From Thermoflexus sp. (GTDB lineage: Bacteria; Chloroflexota; Anaerolineae; B4-G1; DUEL01), in assembly GCA_028276215.1 (NCBI GenBank), contig JAPYWT010000014.1, forward strand, positions 1 to 14,280: 14,280 nt of DNA, read 5' to 3'. Below the pieces are notes generated by a model. It was not told where the DNA came from. It ran no database searches and worked only from the letters and a program-made list of their open reading frames with translations. Shown here piece by piece: positions 1-6,112 of the stretch. Position 1 is the stretch's first letter; each line of letters begins with the position of its first letter. The position numbers were made by a program, and so were the translations under genes.

Positions 1-18
1 GGGCGGCGAATGCCGCCC
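1..18 (-). terminator. Hairpin downstream of apgM, possible terminator
   Basis: A perfect 7-bp stem (GGGCGGC paired with GCCGCCC) closes a GAAT loop at the very left edge, 25 bases past the phosphoglycerate mutase stop codon on the minus strand. A following T-run would lie outside the window, so intrinsic termination is plausible but not shown. Confidence 0.35.
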
Positions 19-42
19 GCCCCGCCCCGAATCCGCCGGCAT

Positions 43-1251
43 CTATGCCCCAAACTTGGTCAGCCGGCCCGCGCAGGCCATCGCCAGCGGCATCAGGTCC
101 ACGTGGCGGATGTGCCCCAGGCCCCCTCGCATACAGGCCCGCTCGCCGAACTGCGTCACGTCGTCCGGGCAGATGTAGCGGGACCACAGGAGCACGGGGA
201 GTTCGTGCCAGGAGTGGGCCTTCCAGAGGGCCGGCGTGGCGTGGTCGCCGGTGATGATGACCACGTCGGGTCCCAGCGCCAGAATGTCCGGGAGCACCCG
301 GTCCACATGCTCAATCACTTCCACCTTGCGCTGGAAGTCGCCGTCCTCCCCGGCGCTGTCGGTCTTCTTCACGTGGAAGAAGAAGAAATCGTACTCCGAC
401 CAGTGGGCCTTGAGGGTCTCCACCTCGTCCTCCAGCGTCTCGCCGGTGGGGAGGACGTCCATCCCGGCCAGTTTCGCCACGCCCCGGTACATCGGGTAGG
501 TGGCGATGGCCGCGCAGCGCATCCGGTAGATGTCGGGCATTTTCGGCAGGCCGGGGTCTTTGGCCATGCCGCGCAGGTTGCAGCCGTTGGCGGGGTACTC
601 GTCGGCCAGGAGTTGACGGGCCTGGGCCAGCCACTCGTTCAGGAGTTCGGCGGTGCGGGCCGCTTCGGGGCGGGTGGGGTAGACAGGGAGCGGCGGCTTG
701 CCCACCTGCTGCGGGTCGGTCTCCGTGAGGCCGTCCTCCAGCCCCTCGCCTCGCAGGACCAGGACGAAGCGGTACTCCTTGACGGGTTCCACGAAGACCT
801 CCACGCCGGGGAGTTGAATGGCGCGGAGTTTGGAGCAGAGGCGGGCGCTAACCTCGGTGGGGATGCGCCCGGCGCGCCGGTCGGTGATGACGCCGGTCTC
901 CGGATCCAGCGTGCAGAAGTTGCCGCGCGCGGCGATGTCCTGGGGCTGGAGGTCAAACCCGATGCCCAGGGCCTCCAGAACGCCCCGACCGATCTCGTAG
1001 CGGAGGGGGTCATAGCCGAAGAGGGCCAGATGCGCCGGGCCGCTGCCGGGAGCGATGCCCGGAGCAATGGGGGTGCTCATCCCACAGATGGAGCGGGCCG
1101 CCAGCGCGTCCATGTTGGGTGTGTGGGCGGCTTCCAGTTCCGTCGGCCCGCCGGGGGTCATCGGCAGGCCGCCCAGGCCGTCCATCACCAGCAGCAGAAT
1201 CTTGCTCCGGCTCTCTACCGTCAGTTCCCGAATCCGTTCTAAAGCGTCCAT
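43..1251 (-). CDS. apgM: 2,3-bisphosphoglycerate-independent phosphoglycerate mutase, archaeal (ApgM) type
   Basis: This 402-residue cytosolic glycolytic enzyme interconverts 3- and 2-phosphoglycerate without a bisphosphoglycerate cofactor. It belongs to the alkaline-phosphatase superfamily, and its roughly 400-residue size fits the short archaeal-type branch rather than the roughly 510-residue GpmI. Visible landmarks are the N-terminal metal site LLVMDGLGG (D24), the TPNMDALA stretch (45-52), the phosphoserine loop GSGPAHLALFGYDP with likely nucleophile S70, the metal-site segment HVKKTDSAGEDGD (293-305), GDHATP (335-340) and HSWHELP (346-352). The start was placed at the ATG preceded by GAGGAGAAAGGT. 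A TTG seven codons upstream is in frame but has no better ribosome site. It has its own minus-strand promoter and no co-directional neighbour upstream. Family assignment is firm; substrate is inferred from the family. Confidence 0.93.
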   Translation of the reverse strand: MDALERIRELTVESRSKILLLVMDGLGGLPMTPGGPTELEAAHTPNMDALAARSICGMSTPIAPGIAPGSGPAHLALFGYDPLRYEIGRGVLEALGIGFDLQPQDIAARGNFCTLDPETGVITDRRAGRIPTEVSARLCSKLRAIQLPGVEVFVEPVKEYRFVLVLRGEGLEDGLTETDPQQVGKPPLPVYPTRPEAARTAELLNEWLAQARQLLADEYPANGCNLRGMAKDPGLPKMPDIYRMRCAAIATYPMYRGVAKLAGMDVLPTGETLEDEVETLKAHWSEYDFFFFHVKKTDSAGEDGDFQRKVEVIEHVDRVLPDILALGPDVVIITGDHATPALWKAHSWHELPVLLWSRYICPDDVTQFGERACMRGGLGHIRHVDLMPLAMACAGRLTKFGA

Positions 1252-1320
1252 ACCTTTCTCCTCGCAGTCCAATCTTCTTCGCTCATTGCCTGAAGGGGGA
1301 TTTGTAAATAGCAGCCTCTA

Positions 1321-1349
1321 ATCCTACCCCCAATCCCTATCCCTGTCAA
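1321..1349 (-). promoter_or_regulatory. Sigma70-type promoter of apgM
   Basis: On the minus strand TTGACA (1349-1344) is followed by exactly 17 bases and TAGGAT (1326-1321). The -35 is a perfect consensus and the -10 matches four of six. Transcription would begin near 1314, giving a leader of about 60 bases before the apgM ATG. The palindrome TGTCA-AG-TGACA overlaps the -35. Confidence 0.65.
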
Positions 1350-1519
1350 GTGACATTTGGCTGAAGTTCGGGCGCGAGGTGGGACAGAAGGGCGGCAGGG
1401 TGCTTCCTCACCCTCCAGCGGCGCTTCGGGCGAGCGAAGTTTGGCCTTTTTCAGAGCGGGGGCAGGAAAATCTCCAAAACCCGCCTCCGGCGAGGCAAAA
1501 AGAACAAGAGGTATTTGAC

Positions 1520-1548
1520 TTGACATTTCGGCAGAGTTCGGCTAAAAT
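1520..1548 (+). promoter_or_regulatory. Sigma70-type promoter of the Cys-rich small gene
   Basis: TTGACA (1520-1525), a 17-base spacer, then TAAAAT (1543-1548). The -35 is perfect and the -10 matches five of six, the best promoter in the window. The expected start is near 1555, about 37 bases before the ATG at 1592, with GAGAGGAGGGGG as ribosome site in between. Confidence 0.75.
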
Positions 1549-1591
1549 AACAGATGATGATCGTCTTATTCGCCAGAGAGGAGGGGGTACG

Positions 1592-1768
1592 ATGAGCGAG
1601 AGGCGATGTGACTACTGCGGTGACCCCATAGAGGGGGAGCCCATCCGGCGGGGAGACCGGGTCTACTGCTCCGAGGCCTGCGCCTTTGAGGCCGCCCGCA
1701 GCAAGGACTGCGGCGGGCGCGGCGATTCCGTCACCTCGCCCCGGATTGTGGAACCGGAGAAGCGGTAG
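1592..1768 (+). CDS. Small Cys-rich metal-binding protein, metallothionein-like
   Basis: A 58-residue protein with a strong ribosome site (AGAGGAGGGGG) and a near-consensus promoter, so it is very likely expressed. Its five cysteines are C6-x2-C9, C26-x3-C30 and C40. The segment GDRVYCSEACAFEAARSKDC resembles the C-terminal half of cyanobacterial SmtA-type metallothionein, where the family motif is YCSEACA followed by another Cys about ten residues on. SmtA has nine cysteines and this protein only five, and the residues after position 42 contain none. It could therefore be a reduced metallothionein, a TRASH/YHS-like zinc finger, or a zinc-knuckle regulator. Metal binding is well supported by the paired cysteines; metal identity and role are not known. 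The next plus-strand gene is a superoxide reductase. Confidence 0.7.
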   Translation: MSERRCDYCGDPIEGEPIRRGDRVYCSEACAFEAARSKDCGGRGDSVTSPRIVEPEKR

Positions 1769-1784
1769 CGGTAACCGTATAATT

Positions 1785-1989
1785 TGCCACGAATTGCACG
1801 AATTTCACGAAAATAAACAGATTTCGTGTCCATTCGTGAGTCTCCTGCAAAAAGGTCATTTCACCGCCGAGACGCAGAGTACGCAGAGATTATACTTACG
1901 CAGAGATTATACTACTGATGTAGAACTCTGCGCTCTCGGCGTCTCTGCGGTGAGTTTTTGCAGTGAAGTCATTCGTGAAATTCGTGGCA
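1785..1989. repeat. Nested inverted-repeat element (MITE-like) upstream of superoxide reductase
   Basis: An outer inverted repeat pairs 1785-1811 with 1972-1989: the right arm reads TTCGTGAAATTCGTGGCA, and the left arm is its complement with one extra 9-base CACGAA-type unit. Inside it, 1861-1889 and 1925-1953 are imperfect inverted copies (24 of 29 positions agree by eye), flanked by CTGCAAAAA and TTTTTGCAG. The apex carries a 16-base direct duplication beginning ACGCAGAGATTATACT (1881 and 1898). No gene is encoded. The whole could fold into one long imperfect hairpin and looks like a small non-autonomous repeat. It occupies most of the gap between the Cys-rich gene and superoxide reductase. 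Confidence 0.7.
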
Positions 1990-2027
1990 GATTCCAAGCC
2001 CTGTAAATTTCACGTAAGGAGGGAGCA

Positions 2028-2420
2028 ATGAAACTCGGAGACCGGATTCAATCGGCGGACTGGAAGGCCGAGAAGCACGTCCCTGTCATAGAGGGGCCTG
2101 ATCAGGTGACGGCCAATCAGCCCTTCCAGGTGACGGTCAGCGTGGGCAAAGAGATTCCCCATCCCAACACCACCGAGCACCACATCCGCTGGATCGCCCT
2201 CTACTTCCAGCCGGAGGGGGACAAGTTCATCTACGAAATCGGCCGCTGCGATTTCACCGCCCACGGGGAGTCGGTCAAGGGGGCCAACCAGGGGCCGGCC
2301 TACACCCACCCGGTGGCCCTCTTCTCGGTCCAGGTGAACGCGCCGGGCACCCTGATCGCCACCTCCTACTGCAACATCCACGGGCTGTGGGAGAGCAGTA
2401 AGGAGATTGCCCTGGCCTGA
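2028..2420 (+). CDS. Superoxide reductase, class II (neelaredoxin/desulfoferrodoxin catalytic domain)
   Basis: This 130-residue cytosolic non-heme iron enzyme reduces superoxide to hydrogen peroxide without producing oxygen, typical of anaerobes and microaerophiles. It consists only of the catalytic domain; the N-terminal rubredoxin-like desulforedoxin domain of class I enzymes is absent. The Fe(His)4Cys site is complete: H17 in EKHVPVI, H45 in KEIPHP, H51 in TTEHH, and C115 with H118 in SYCNIHGLW. The E15-K16 pair supplies the open-coordination Glu and catalytic Lys. A strong ribosome site (AAGGAGGGAG) precedes the ATG, and no better start exists. It ends just before a powerful terminator. 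Electrons would come from rubredoxin, which is not in the window. Upstream lies the nested repeat element, so its promoter is uncertain. Confidence 0.95.
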   Translation: MKLGDRIQSADWKAEKHVPVIEGPDQVTANQPFQVTVSVGKEIPHPNTTEHHIRWIALYFQPEGDKFIYEIGRCDFTAHGESVKGANQGPAYTHPVALFSVQVNAPGTLIATSYCNIHGLWESSKEIALA

Positions 2421-2445
2421 CCGGTCCGGATTCTGCTGCCGGAAA

Positions 2446-2486
2446 GACGACCGGCGCCGGGATCCCCCGGCGCCGGTCGTCCTTTT
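2446..2486. terminator. Two-way intrinsic terminator between superoxide reductase and nadE
   Basis: A perfect 15-16 bp GC-rich stem (arms 2446-2461 and 2466-2481, loop ATCC) is followed by CTTTT on the plus strand. Read from the minus strand the stem is followed by TTTCC. It lies between the convergent stops of superoxide reductase (2420) and nadE (2485); its T-run overlaps the nadE stop codon by two bases. Confidence 0.85.
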
Positions 2487-3210
2487 ACGGCTCAAATATC
2501 GGCGGCATCCGGCGCTTGTGCTCGGAGCGGGCCATCATCCCGCGCACCTTCTCCACCGCCGCCGGGTCCAGCCCGGAGAGGTCCCCGGCCTCCATTGCCG
2601 CCAGAATCCGGTCCAGTTCCCGATACGTGATGCCCATCTCCCCCTCGTCGGTCTGACCGGGCCAGAGGCCGGCCGTGGGGGGACGGTCAATCACCTCCTG
2701 TGGGACCCCCAGTTCCCGGGCCAGTTGCCAGACCTGGGTCTTATAGAGGCCGCCCAGGGGCAGCAGGTCCACCCCGCCGTCCCCGTATTTGGTGTAGTAC
2801 CCCACGGAAATCTCCGACTTGTTCCCCGAACCCAGCACCAGATAGTTGTGGGACTGCGCCAGATAGTAGAGGGTGATCATCCGCAGGCGGGGCTTGATGT
2901 TCGCCGGGGCCAGGGCGTTCTCCGTCGGGGGGAGGGCCGCCACCAGGGCGTCGTAAACAGGGGTCAGGTCTACGGTGACGGTGGGGATGCCGAAGGTTTC
3001 GGCCACCCGGCGGGCCAGGTGGACGTCATCCGGCTGAGAGTGGCAGGGCATCAGGGCGGCCAGCACCCGGTCGGTGCCCACGGCCCGCACGGCCAGCGCG
3101 GCCACGGTGGCGGAATCCACCCCGCCGCTCAGCCCGAAGACGAAGCCGTCGGCTCCGGCGCTCTCCAGATACCGCCGCAGCCAATGCGAGATACGGTCGG
3201 GAAGGGACAT
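2485..3210 (-). CDS. nadE: NH3-dependent NAD+ synthetase
   Basis: NadE amidates deamido-NAD to NAD+ with ATP, the last step of NAD biosynthesis and salvage. The 241-residue protein is the short ammonia-dependent form with no glutaminase domain. The ATP-pyrophosphatase loop LSGGVDS is at 27-33, NIKPRLRM at 104-111, GSGNKSE at 127-133, and the family stretch TKYGDGGVDLLPLGGLYKTQ at 140-159. The ATG at 3210 is preceded by AAGGACC, a moderate ribosome site. Directly upstream on the same strand, across a 75-base gap filled by a heptamer array, lies a nicotinamidase-like hydrolase, suggesting a salvage unit. The 3' end runs into the two-way terminator. Confidence 0.94.
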   Translation of the reverse strand: MSLPDRISHWLRRYLESAGADGFVFGLSGGVDSATVAALAVRAVGTDRVLAALMPCHSQPDDVHLARRVAETFGIPTVTVDLTPVYDALVAALPPTENALAPANIKPRLRMITLYYLAQSHNYLVLGSGNKSEISVGYYTKYGDGGVDLLPLGGLYKTQVWQLARELGVPQEVIDRPPTAGLWPGQTDEGEMGITYRELDRILAAMEAGDLSGLDPAAVEKVRGMMARSEHKRRMPPIFEP

Positions 3211-3224
3211 GGGGGGTCCTTACT

Positions 3225-3280
3225 ACGTAAAACGTAAAACGTGAAACGTGAAACGTGAAGCGTGAAACGTGAAGCGTGAA
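3225..3280. repeat. Heptamer tandem array, unit ACGTGAA (8 copies)
   Basis: Eight uninterrupted 7-base units: two ACGTAAA, then a mix of ACGTGAA and GCGTGAA. It fills the gap between the stop of the nicotinamidase-like gene (3286) and the nadE start (3210), stopping about 15 bases before the ATG, so the ribosome site is left free. Confidence 0.92.
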
Positions 3281-3285
3281 GGGCT

Positions 3286-3984
3286 TCAGGTCAGGCTGGC
3301 AACGACCTCTATGCCGTTGAGGGCCATGCTGTAGAGAAAGACGCGGTGCAGGAGGTCGCCGTCATGGGGCAGCGCGCCCAGTTGGAGCGCCGTCTCCACC
3401 GGCATGTCGTAGGTCTGGACGCCGTCGGCGGGGACGACGACGCGGAAGTCCCGCAGGCCCTGGACGTTGGCCCGCAGCCGCAGGAACATCGCGGCCTGGT
3501 AGACGCACAGGTCGGTGCAGTCGCCCACCACGATGAAGGTGTTGACCGCCGGATGGCTATCCAGCCAGGGGACCAACTCGGTGCCGATGCTGGAACTGAT
3601 GGACTTCTTGGGGATGACCACGAAGAGGTCGGAAAAGGGCAGGGCCCGGAGTTCGTCCACGGTCTCGCTCTCGGCGGTGCCCGCGACGCAGTGGGCCGGG
3701 AAGGCCCCGAACTCCACCGAGTCCGGGTCGTGGGTGTCCTGGGTCAGGAGGAAGTGACGGACGCCCAGGTCGTAGGCCCGTTGAAACAGGTGCACGACGT
3801 TGGGGACGATGCCGGCCACGCGCGGGCTGGCCAGCGGCCCGATGGTGCAGAAGCCCTTGATCAGGTCCACGGAGAGGATGGCGGTCCGGGTCGGCTCCCG
3901 GACGACCGACTCCAGGGGAACGGCGGGCAGTTCAGACTCCCAGCGGGTCAACCATTCCAGAAAGGCAGTGCTCTGCGGTTTCAT
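3286..3984 (-). CDS. Isochorismatase-family cysteine hydrolase, nicotinamidase-like
   Basis: A 232-residue member of the cysteine-hydrolase fold. The Asp-Lys-Cys catalytic triad is visible as D40 (ILSVDLIKGFC), K127 (IPKKSIS) and C160 (GDCTDLCVYQAA). A metal-site-like DTHDPDSVEFGAFPAHC segment (83-99) supplies D83, H85 and H98 as in nicotinamidases (PncA). These deamidate nicotinamide to nicotinate for NAD salvage. The neighbouring nadE supports that job, but no nicotinate phosphoribosyltransferase is in the window, and other amide substrates remain possible. The N-terminal 30 residues precede the conserved core. The ATG at 3984 was chosen because TTGGAGGG sits at the right distance; the in-frame TTG four codons upstream overlaps that ribosome site. 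The gene begins 20 bases after the truncated toxin frame. Confidence 0.85.
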   Translation of the reverse strand: MKPQSTAFLEWLTRWESELPAVPLESVVREPTRTAILSVDLIKGFCTIGPLASPRVAGIVPNVVHLFQRAYDLGVRHFLLTQDTHDPDSVEFGAFPAHCVAGTAESETVDELRALPFSDLFVVIPKKSISSSIGTELVPWLDSHPAVNTFIVVGDCTDLCVYQAAMFLRLRANVQGLRDFRVVVPADGVQTYDMPVETALQLGALPHDGDLLHRVFLYSMALNGIEVVASLT

Positions 3985-4003
3985 AGCGCCCTCCAATCAG
4001 ATC

Positions 4004-4156
4004 TCAGGAATGGGACGTGATTGAATGAGTATGAGTGATTACGCTGACGGCTAACACGGACTGATGCTCAACTTTGGCCAGGTAATCAACCGCCTCGCGG
4101 ATCTGGCGCGCCGCGTCAATCAGAATGTCGGTATCCATGAGGATCAGATCGCTCAC
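4004..4156 (-). pseudogene. Truncated PIN-domain toxin (VapC-type) remnant
   Basis: The frame begins with GTG overlapping the antitoxin stop (GTGA), the usual coupling of a toxin-antitoxin operon. It encodes 50 residues. The first 41 look like the N-terminal strand-helix of a PIN ribonuclease: LILMDTDILIDAARQIREAV with the first catalytic acidic residue D8, then SVLAVSVIT. The remainder (HTHSITSHS) does not resemble the family and the frame then stops. VapC proteins are typically around 130 residues with three or four acidic active-site residues, so about 90 residues and the rest of the active site are missing. It should be catalytically dead. The nicotinamidase-like gene starts only 20 bases later, so the missing part was deleted rather than merely frameshifted. 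Confidence 0.75.
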
Positions 4157-4395
4157 TTGATATGCTCCCATTCGCGATGGCGCAGATCCCGTACCCATGC
4201 AGTGCTATCTTGCATATCATCGCGATTTTGCCACATACCAATGAATGGCTCATCAGTCAGCAGGGTTCGTCTTGTTTTCTTGGCGACTTGGGGTGTCGGG
4301 TAACGAGTTTTCAGGAAAGCAATAAAATCTATGACTTGCTTTTGTGCCTCTGGGGGTAACGATGCGATTTCACGAACAACACTTGCACTTCTCAT
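4153..4395 (-). CDS. DUF2281/VapB-like antitoxin
   Basis: An 80-residue protein with the two conserved blocks of this antitoxin family: an N-terminal helix SLPPEAQKQVIDFIAFLKTR (12-31) and a C-terminal toxin-embracing segment EPFIGMWQNRDDMQDSTAW followed by VRDLRHREW. The N-terminus would bind operator DNA and the C-terminus would block a PIN ribonuclease. The ATG follows GGGAGGTG, a good ribosome site, and a promoter lies about 60 bases upstream. Its stop overlaps the start of the truncated toxin frame. The antitoxin itself appears full length and intact although its partner is broken, so it may persist as a stray regulator, as protection against homologous toxins, or simply as a decaying relic. 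Confidence 0.82.
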   Translation of the reverse strand: MRSASVVREIASLPPEAQKQVIDFIAFLKTRYPTPQVAKKTRRTLLTDEPFIGMWQNRDDMQDSTAWVRDLRHREWEHIK

Positions 4396-4456
4396 CTTTT
4401 CACCTCCCGCTCAGAAAAGCATTGCAGCCAACGGCCGGGTATCTTTTCTGAAGATG

Positions 4457-4485
4457 ATGATACCACAAATCGGGTGGAACAGCAA
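4457..4485 (-). promoter_or_regulatory. Probable promoter of the antitoxin/toxin-remnant pair
   Basis: On the minus strand TTGCTG (4485-4480), 17 bases, then TATCAT (4462-4457). The -10 matches five of six, the -35 only three. It starts four bases after the stop of the upstream solute-binding protein gene and about 60 bases before the antitoxin ATG, so the pair can be transcribed on its own. Confidence 0.5.
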
Positions 4486-4488
4486 TAT

Positions 4489-6075
4489 TTACTCCGGGGT
4501 AATCTGCCACTCTCCGATGTTCCAGAACGGGGCGCCCCGCCAGGGGCGCGGGCCGGAGAGGTCCGAACGCACCAGCCAGAGGTCCTCCCACCGGCACAGG
4601 GGCACCCACCAGGCCTCCCGTCGGGCCGTCTCCTGCACCTCTGACAGGAGGGCCGCACGCTCGTCGGGGTCGGGCGTGGAGGCCTGGGCCAGCAGCAGTC
4701 CGTCCAGCGTCTCATCGCAGACCCCGGCAGGGTTCTCGCCGCCCGGCCGGGCCTCCGCGCAAAGCCAGCGGGCATCGTCCGGGTCGGGGTAGCCGGAGGG
4801 CTGGCCCGCCCATTGGGCCATATCCCACGCCGCCGGGTCCTCCCACGGCCGCTCCAGGGTGACCGCCTCCACGCCGATGCCCAGTTCCCGCAGCGTCTGC
4901 GCCAGCGCGGCCTGAGCGGCCCCCCGTCTCGGCGGGGCGGCGTAGCGCAGGGTCAGGGTGATCCCTGCCCGATCCCGGATGCCGTCCCCGTCCGTATCCC
5001 GCCAGCCAGCCTCGTCCAGCATCCGGGCGGCCTCCCGGACGGAAGGGGACGCCGCCGGGGCCGGACTCTCCCAGCGGGTCCCGCTGTAAAGGCTCGTCGC
5101 CGGGACCGCCCGGCCTGCCGTCAGTGCCGCGCAGAGCGACTCCCGGTCCAGCGCTGTCGCCAGGGCCGCCCGCACGCGCGCCTCCTGAAGCGCCGGATGT
5201 CCCCGGCGCGGGTCCAGGTTGAAGAGCAGGGTCTCCACGTAGCCGGAAGGGGACACAATGAGCGCCGTCCCCTCCGGCGGTTCCCGCTGGGGCAGGCCGT
5301 CCGGGGCCAGAAAGGGGGAGACGTCGGCGTCGCCGAAGGCCATAACGGTCCAGCGGGCCCGGGCTTCCGGCTGGGCGAAGACCCGTACCCGCTGGATCGC
5401 CGGGCTTCCCCGCCAGTACCGGGGATTGGCGACGAAGACGAGGGCCCCGCCGTCCTCCCCGGCGAAGGTGTACGGTCCGTTGCCCACCGTCGGCGCGCGG
5501 TTCCACCCGTCCCCGTCGGCCTCCAGCGCGTGGCGAGGGAGGACGAAGGGAAAGAGCATCATCGGCCAGGGAGCAAAGGGACGGGTGAAGGTGACCTGGA
5601 CGGTCCGGTTGTCCAGCGCGACGACGCTTTCCACCAGCGAGTCGTGGGGGAATACCCCCCGCGCGGCGGCCTGCTCGTGGGTGAAGACCAGGTCGTCGGC
5701 GGTGAGGGGCTGGCCGTCCGACCAGAAGAGGCCCTCCCGCAGGCGAACGGTCAGCACGCGGCCGTCGGCGGAGATGCCGCCGCTGGCGCGGGTGGGGACC
5801 CCGGCGGCCAGTTCGGGCCAGACTTCCAACCGGTCATCCACCCGCCACAGGCCGACCAGGAAGAGGTCCTGGAGCGCGCGGGCCGACCAGGAGCGGGCCT
5901 GCAGCGGGCTCAGGGTCTGGGGCCACTCCGGCAGCAGAATCCGCAGTTCCCGCGCGGGCGCCGGGGTAGGAACCGGCGTCAGGGCCGAGAGCGGGTCGCG
6001 GGCCGGCGGGGACGGCGTGACCGCCGCGCAGGCGGAAAGGAGCAGGGCGAACAGGAAGCAGGTCGCAGGTCGCAT
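4489..6075 (-). CDS. ABC transporter solute-binding lipoprotein, family 5 (peptide/nickel type)
   Basis: A 528-residue extracytoplasmic binding protein of the SBP_bac_5 family, which delivers oligopeptides, nickel complexes or other solutes to an ABC permease. A lipoprotein signal is clear: MRPATC, a hydrophobic stretch, and lipobox LSAC with C16 as the lipid-modified residue, then a Pro/Ala-rich linker (about 21-41). Family landmarks are LREGLFWSDGQPLTADDLVF (about 113-132), GNGPYTF followed by a VFVANPRYW-type strand, and the late domain with AARMLDEAGW. The ATG at 6075 is the only start that leaves a proper signal peptide; an upstream in-frame ATG (6150) would add 25 Arg/Cys-rich residues and overlap the previous gene. 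No purine-rich ribosome site is visible: the start codon and first codons lie in a heptamer array. No permease or ATPase gene is adjacent, so substrate and partners are unknown. Confidence 0.85.
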   Translation of the reverse strand: MRPATCFLFALLLSACAAVTPSPPARDPLSALTPVPTPAPARELRILLPEWPQTLSPLQARSWSARALQDLFLVGLWRVDDRLEVWPELAAGVPTRASGGISADGRVLTVRLREGLFWSDGQPLTADDLVFTHEQAAARGVFPHDSLVESVVALDNRTVQVTFTRPFAPWPMMLFPFVLPRHALEADGDGWNRAPTVGNGPYTFAGEDGGALVFVANPRYWRGSPAIQRVRVFAQPEARARWTVMAFGDADVSPFLAPDGLPQREPPEGTALIVSPSGYVETLLFNLDPRRGHPALQEARVRAALATALDRESLCAALTAGRAVPATSLYSGTRWESPAPAASPSVREAARMLDEAGWRDTDGDGIRDRAGITLTLRYAAPPRRGAAQAALAQTLRELGIGVEAVTLERPWEDPAAWDMAQWAGQPSGYPDPDDARWLCAEARPGGENPAGVCDETLDGLLLAQASTPDPDERAALLSEVQETARREAWWVPLCRWEDLWLVRSDLSGPRPWRGAPFWNIGEWQITPE

Positions 6076-6107
6076 GGCGCAGGGAGCATGTCGCAGGGCG
6101 CAAGGAA
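6059..6107. repeat. Heptamer tandem array, unit CAGGTCG-like (7 copies)
   Basis: Seven 7-base units on the plus strand: CAGGTCG twice, CATGGCG, CAGGGAG, CATGTCG, CAGGGCG and CAAGGAA. It spans the gap between the DIP-type synthase stop (6113) and the solute-binding protein, and continues over that gene's ATG into its first codons. The unit variant CATGGCG provides the start codon on the minus strand. Confidence 0.82.
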
Positions 6108-6112
6108 CGGCG

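Larger units (their letters stand above)
1252..1591. other. Divergent intergenic region between apgM and the Cys-rich gene
   Basis: This 340-base non-coding stretch separates two divergent genes. It holds one good promoter for each direction, annotated separately, and a small hairpin near 1487-1500 (GCCTC paired with GAGGC). The apgM -35 box lies inside the palindrome TGTCA-AG-TGACA (1344-1355), a possible operator. I see no gene, RNA or mobile element in it. Confidence 0.5.

Noticed and set aside
10..1242. 410-codon plus-strand frame opposite apgM
   Set aside because: Antisense shadow; His/Arg/Gly-rich with no family resemblance, while the minus strand carries every ApgM motif.
1686..2006. 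106-codon plus-strand frame across the nested inverted repeat
   Set aside because: It starts inside the Cys-rich gene in another frame and runs through repeat sequence; no ribosome site and no domain.
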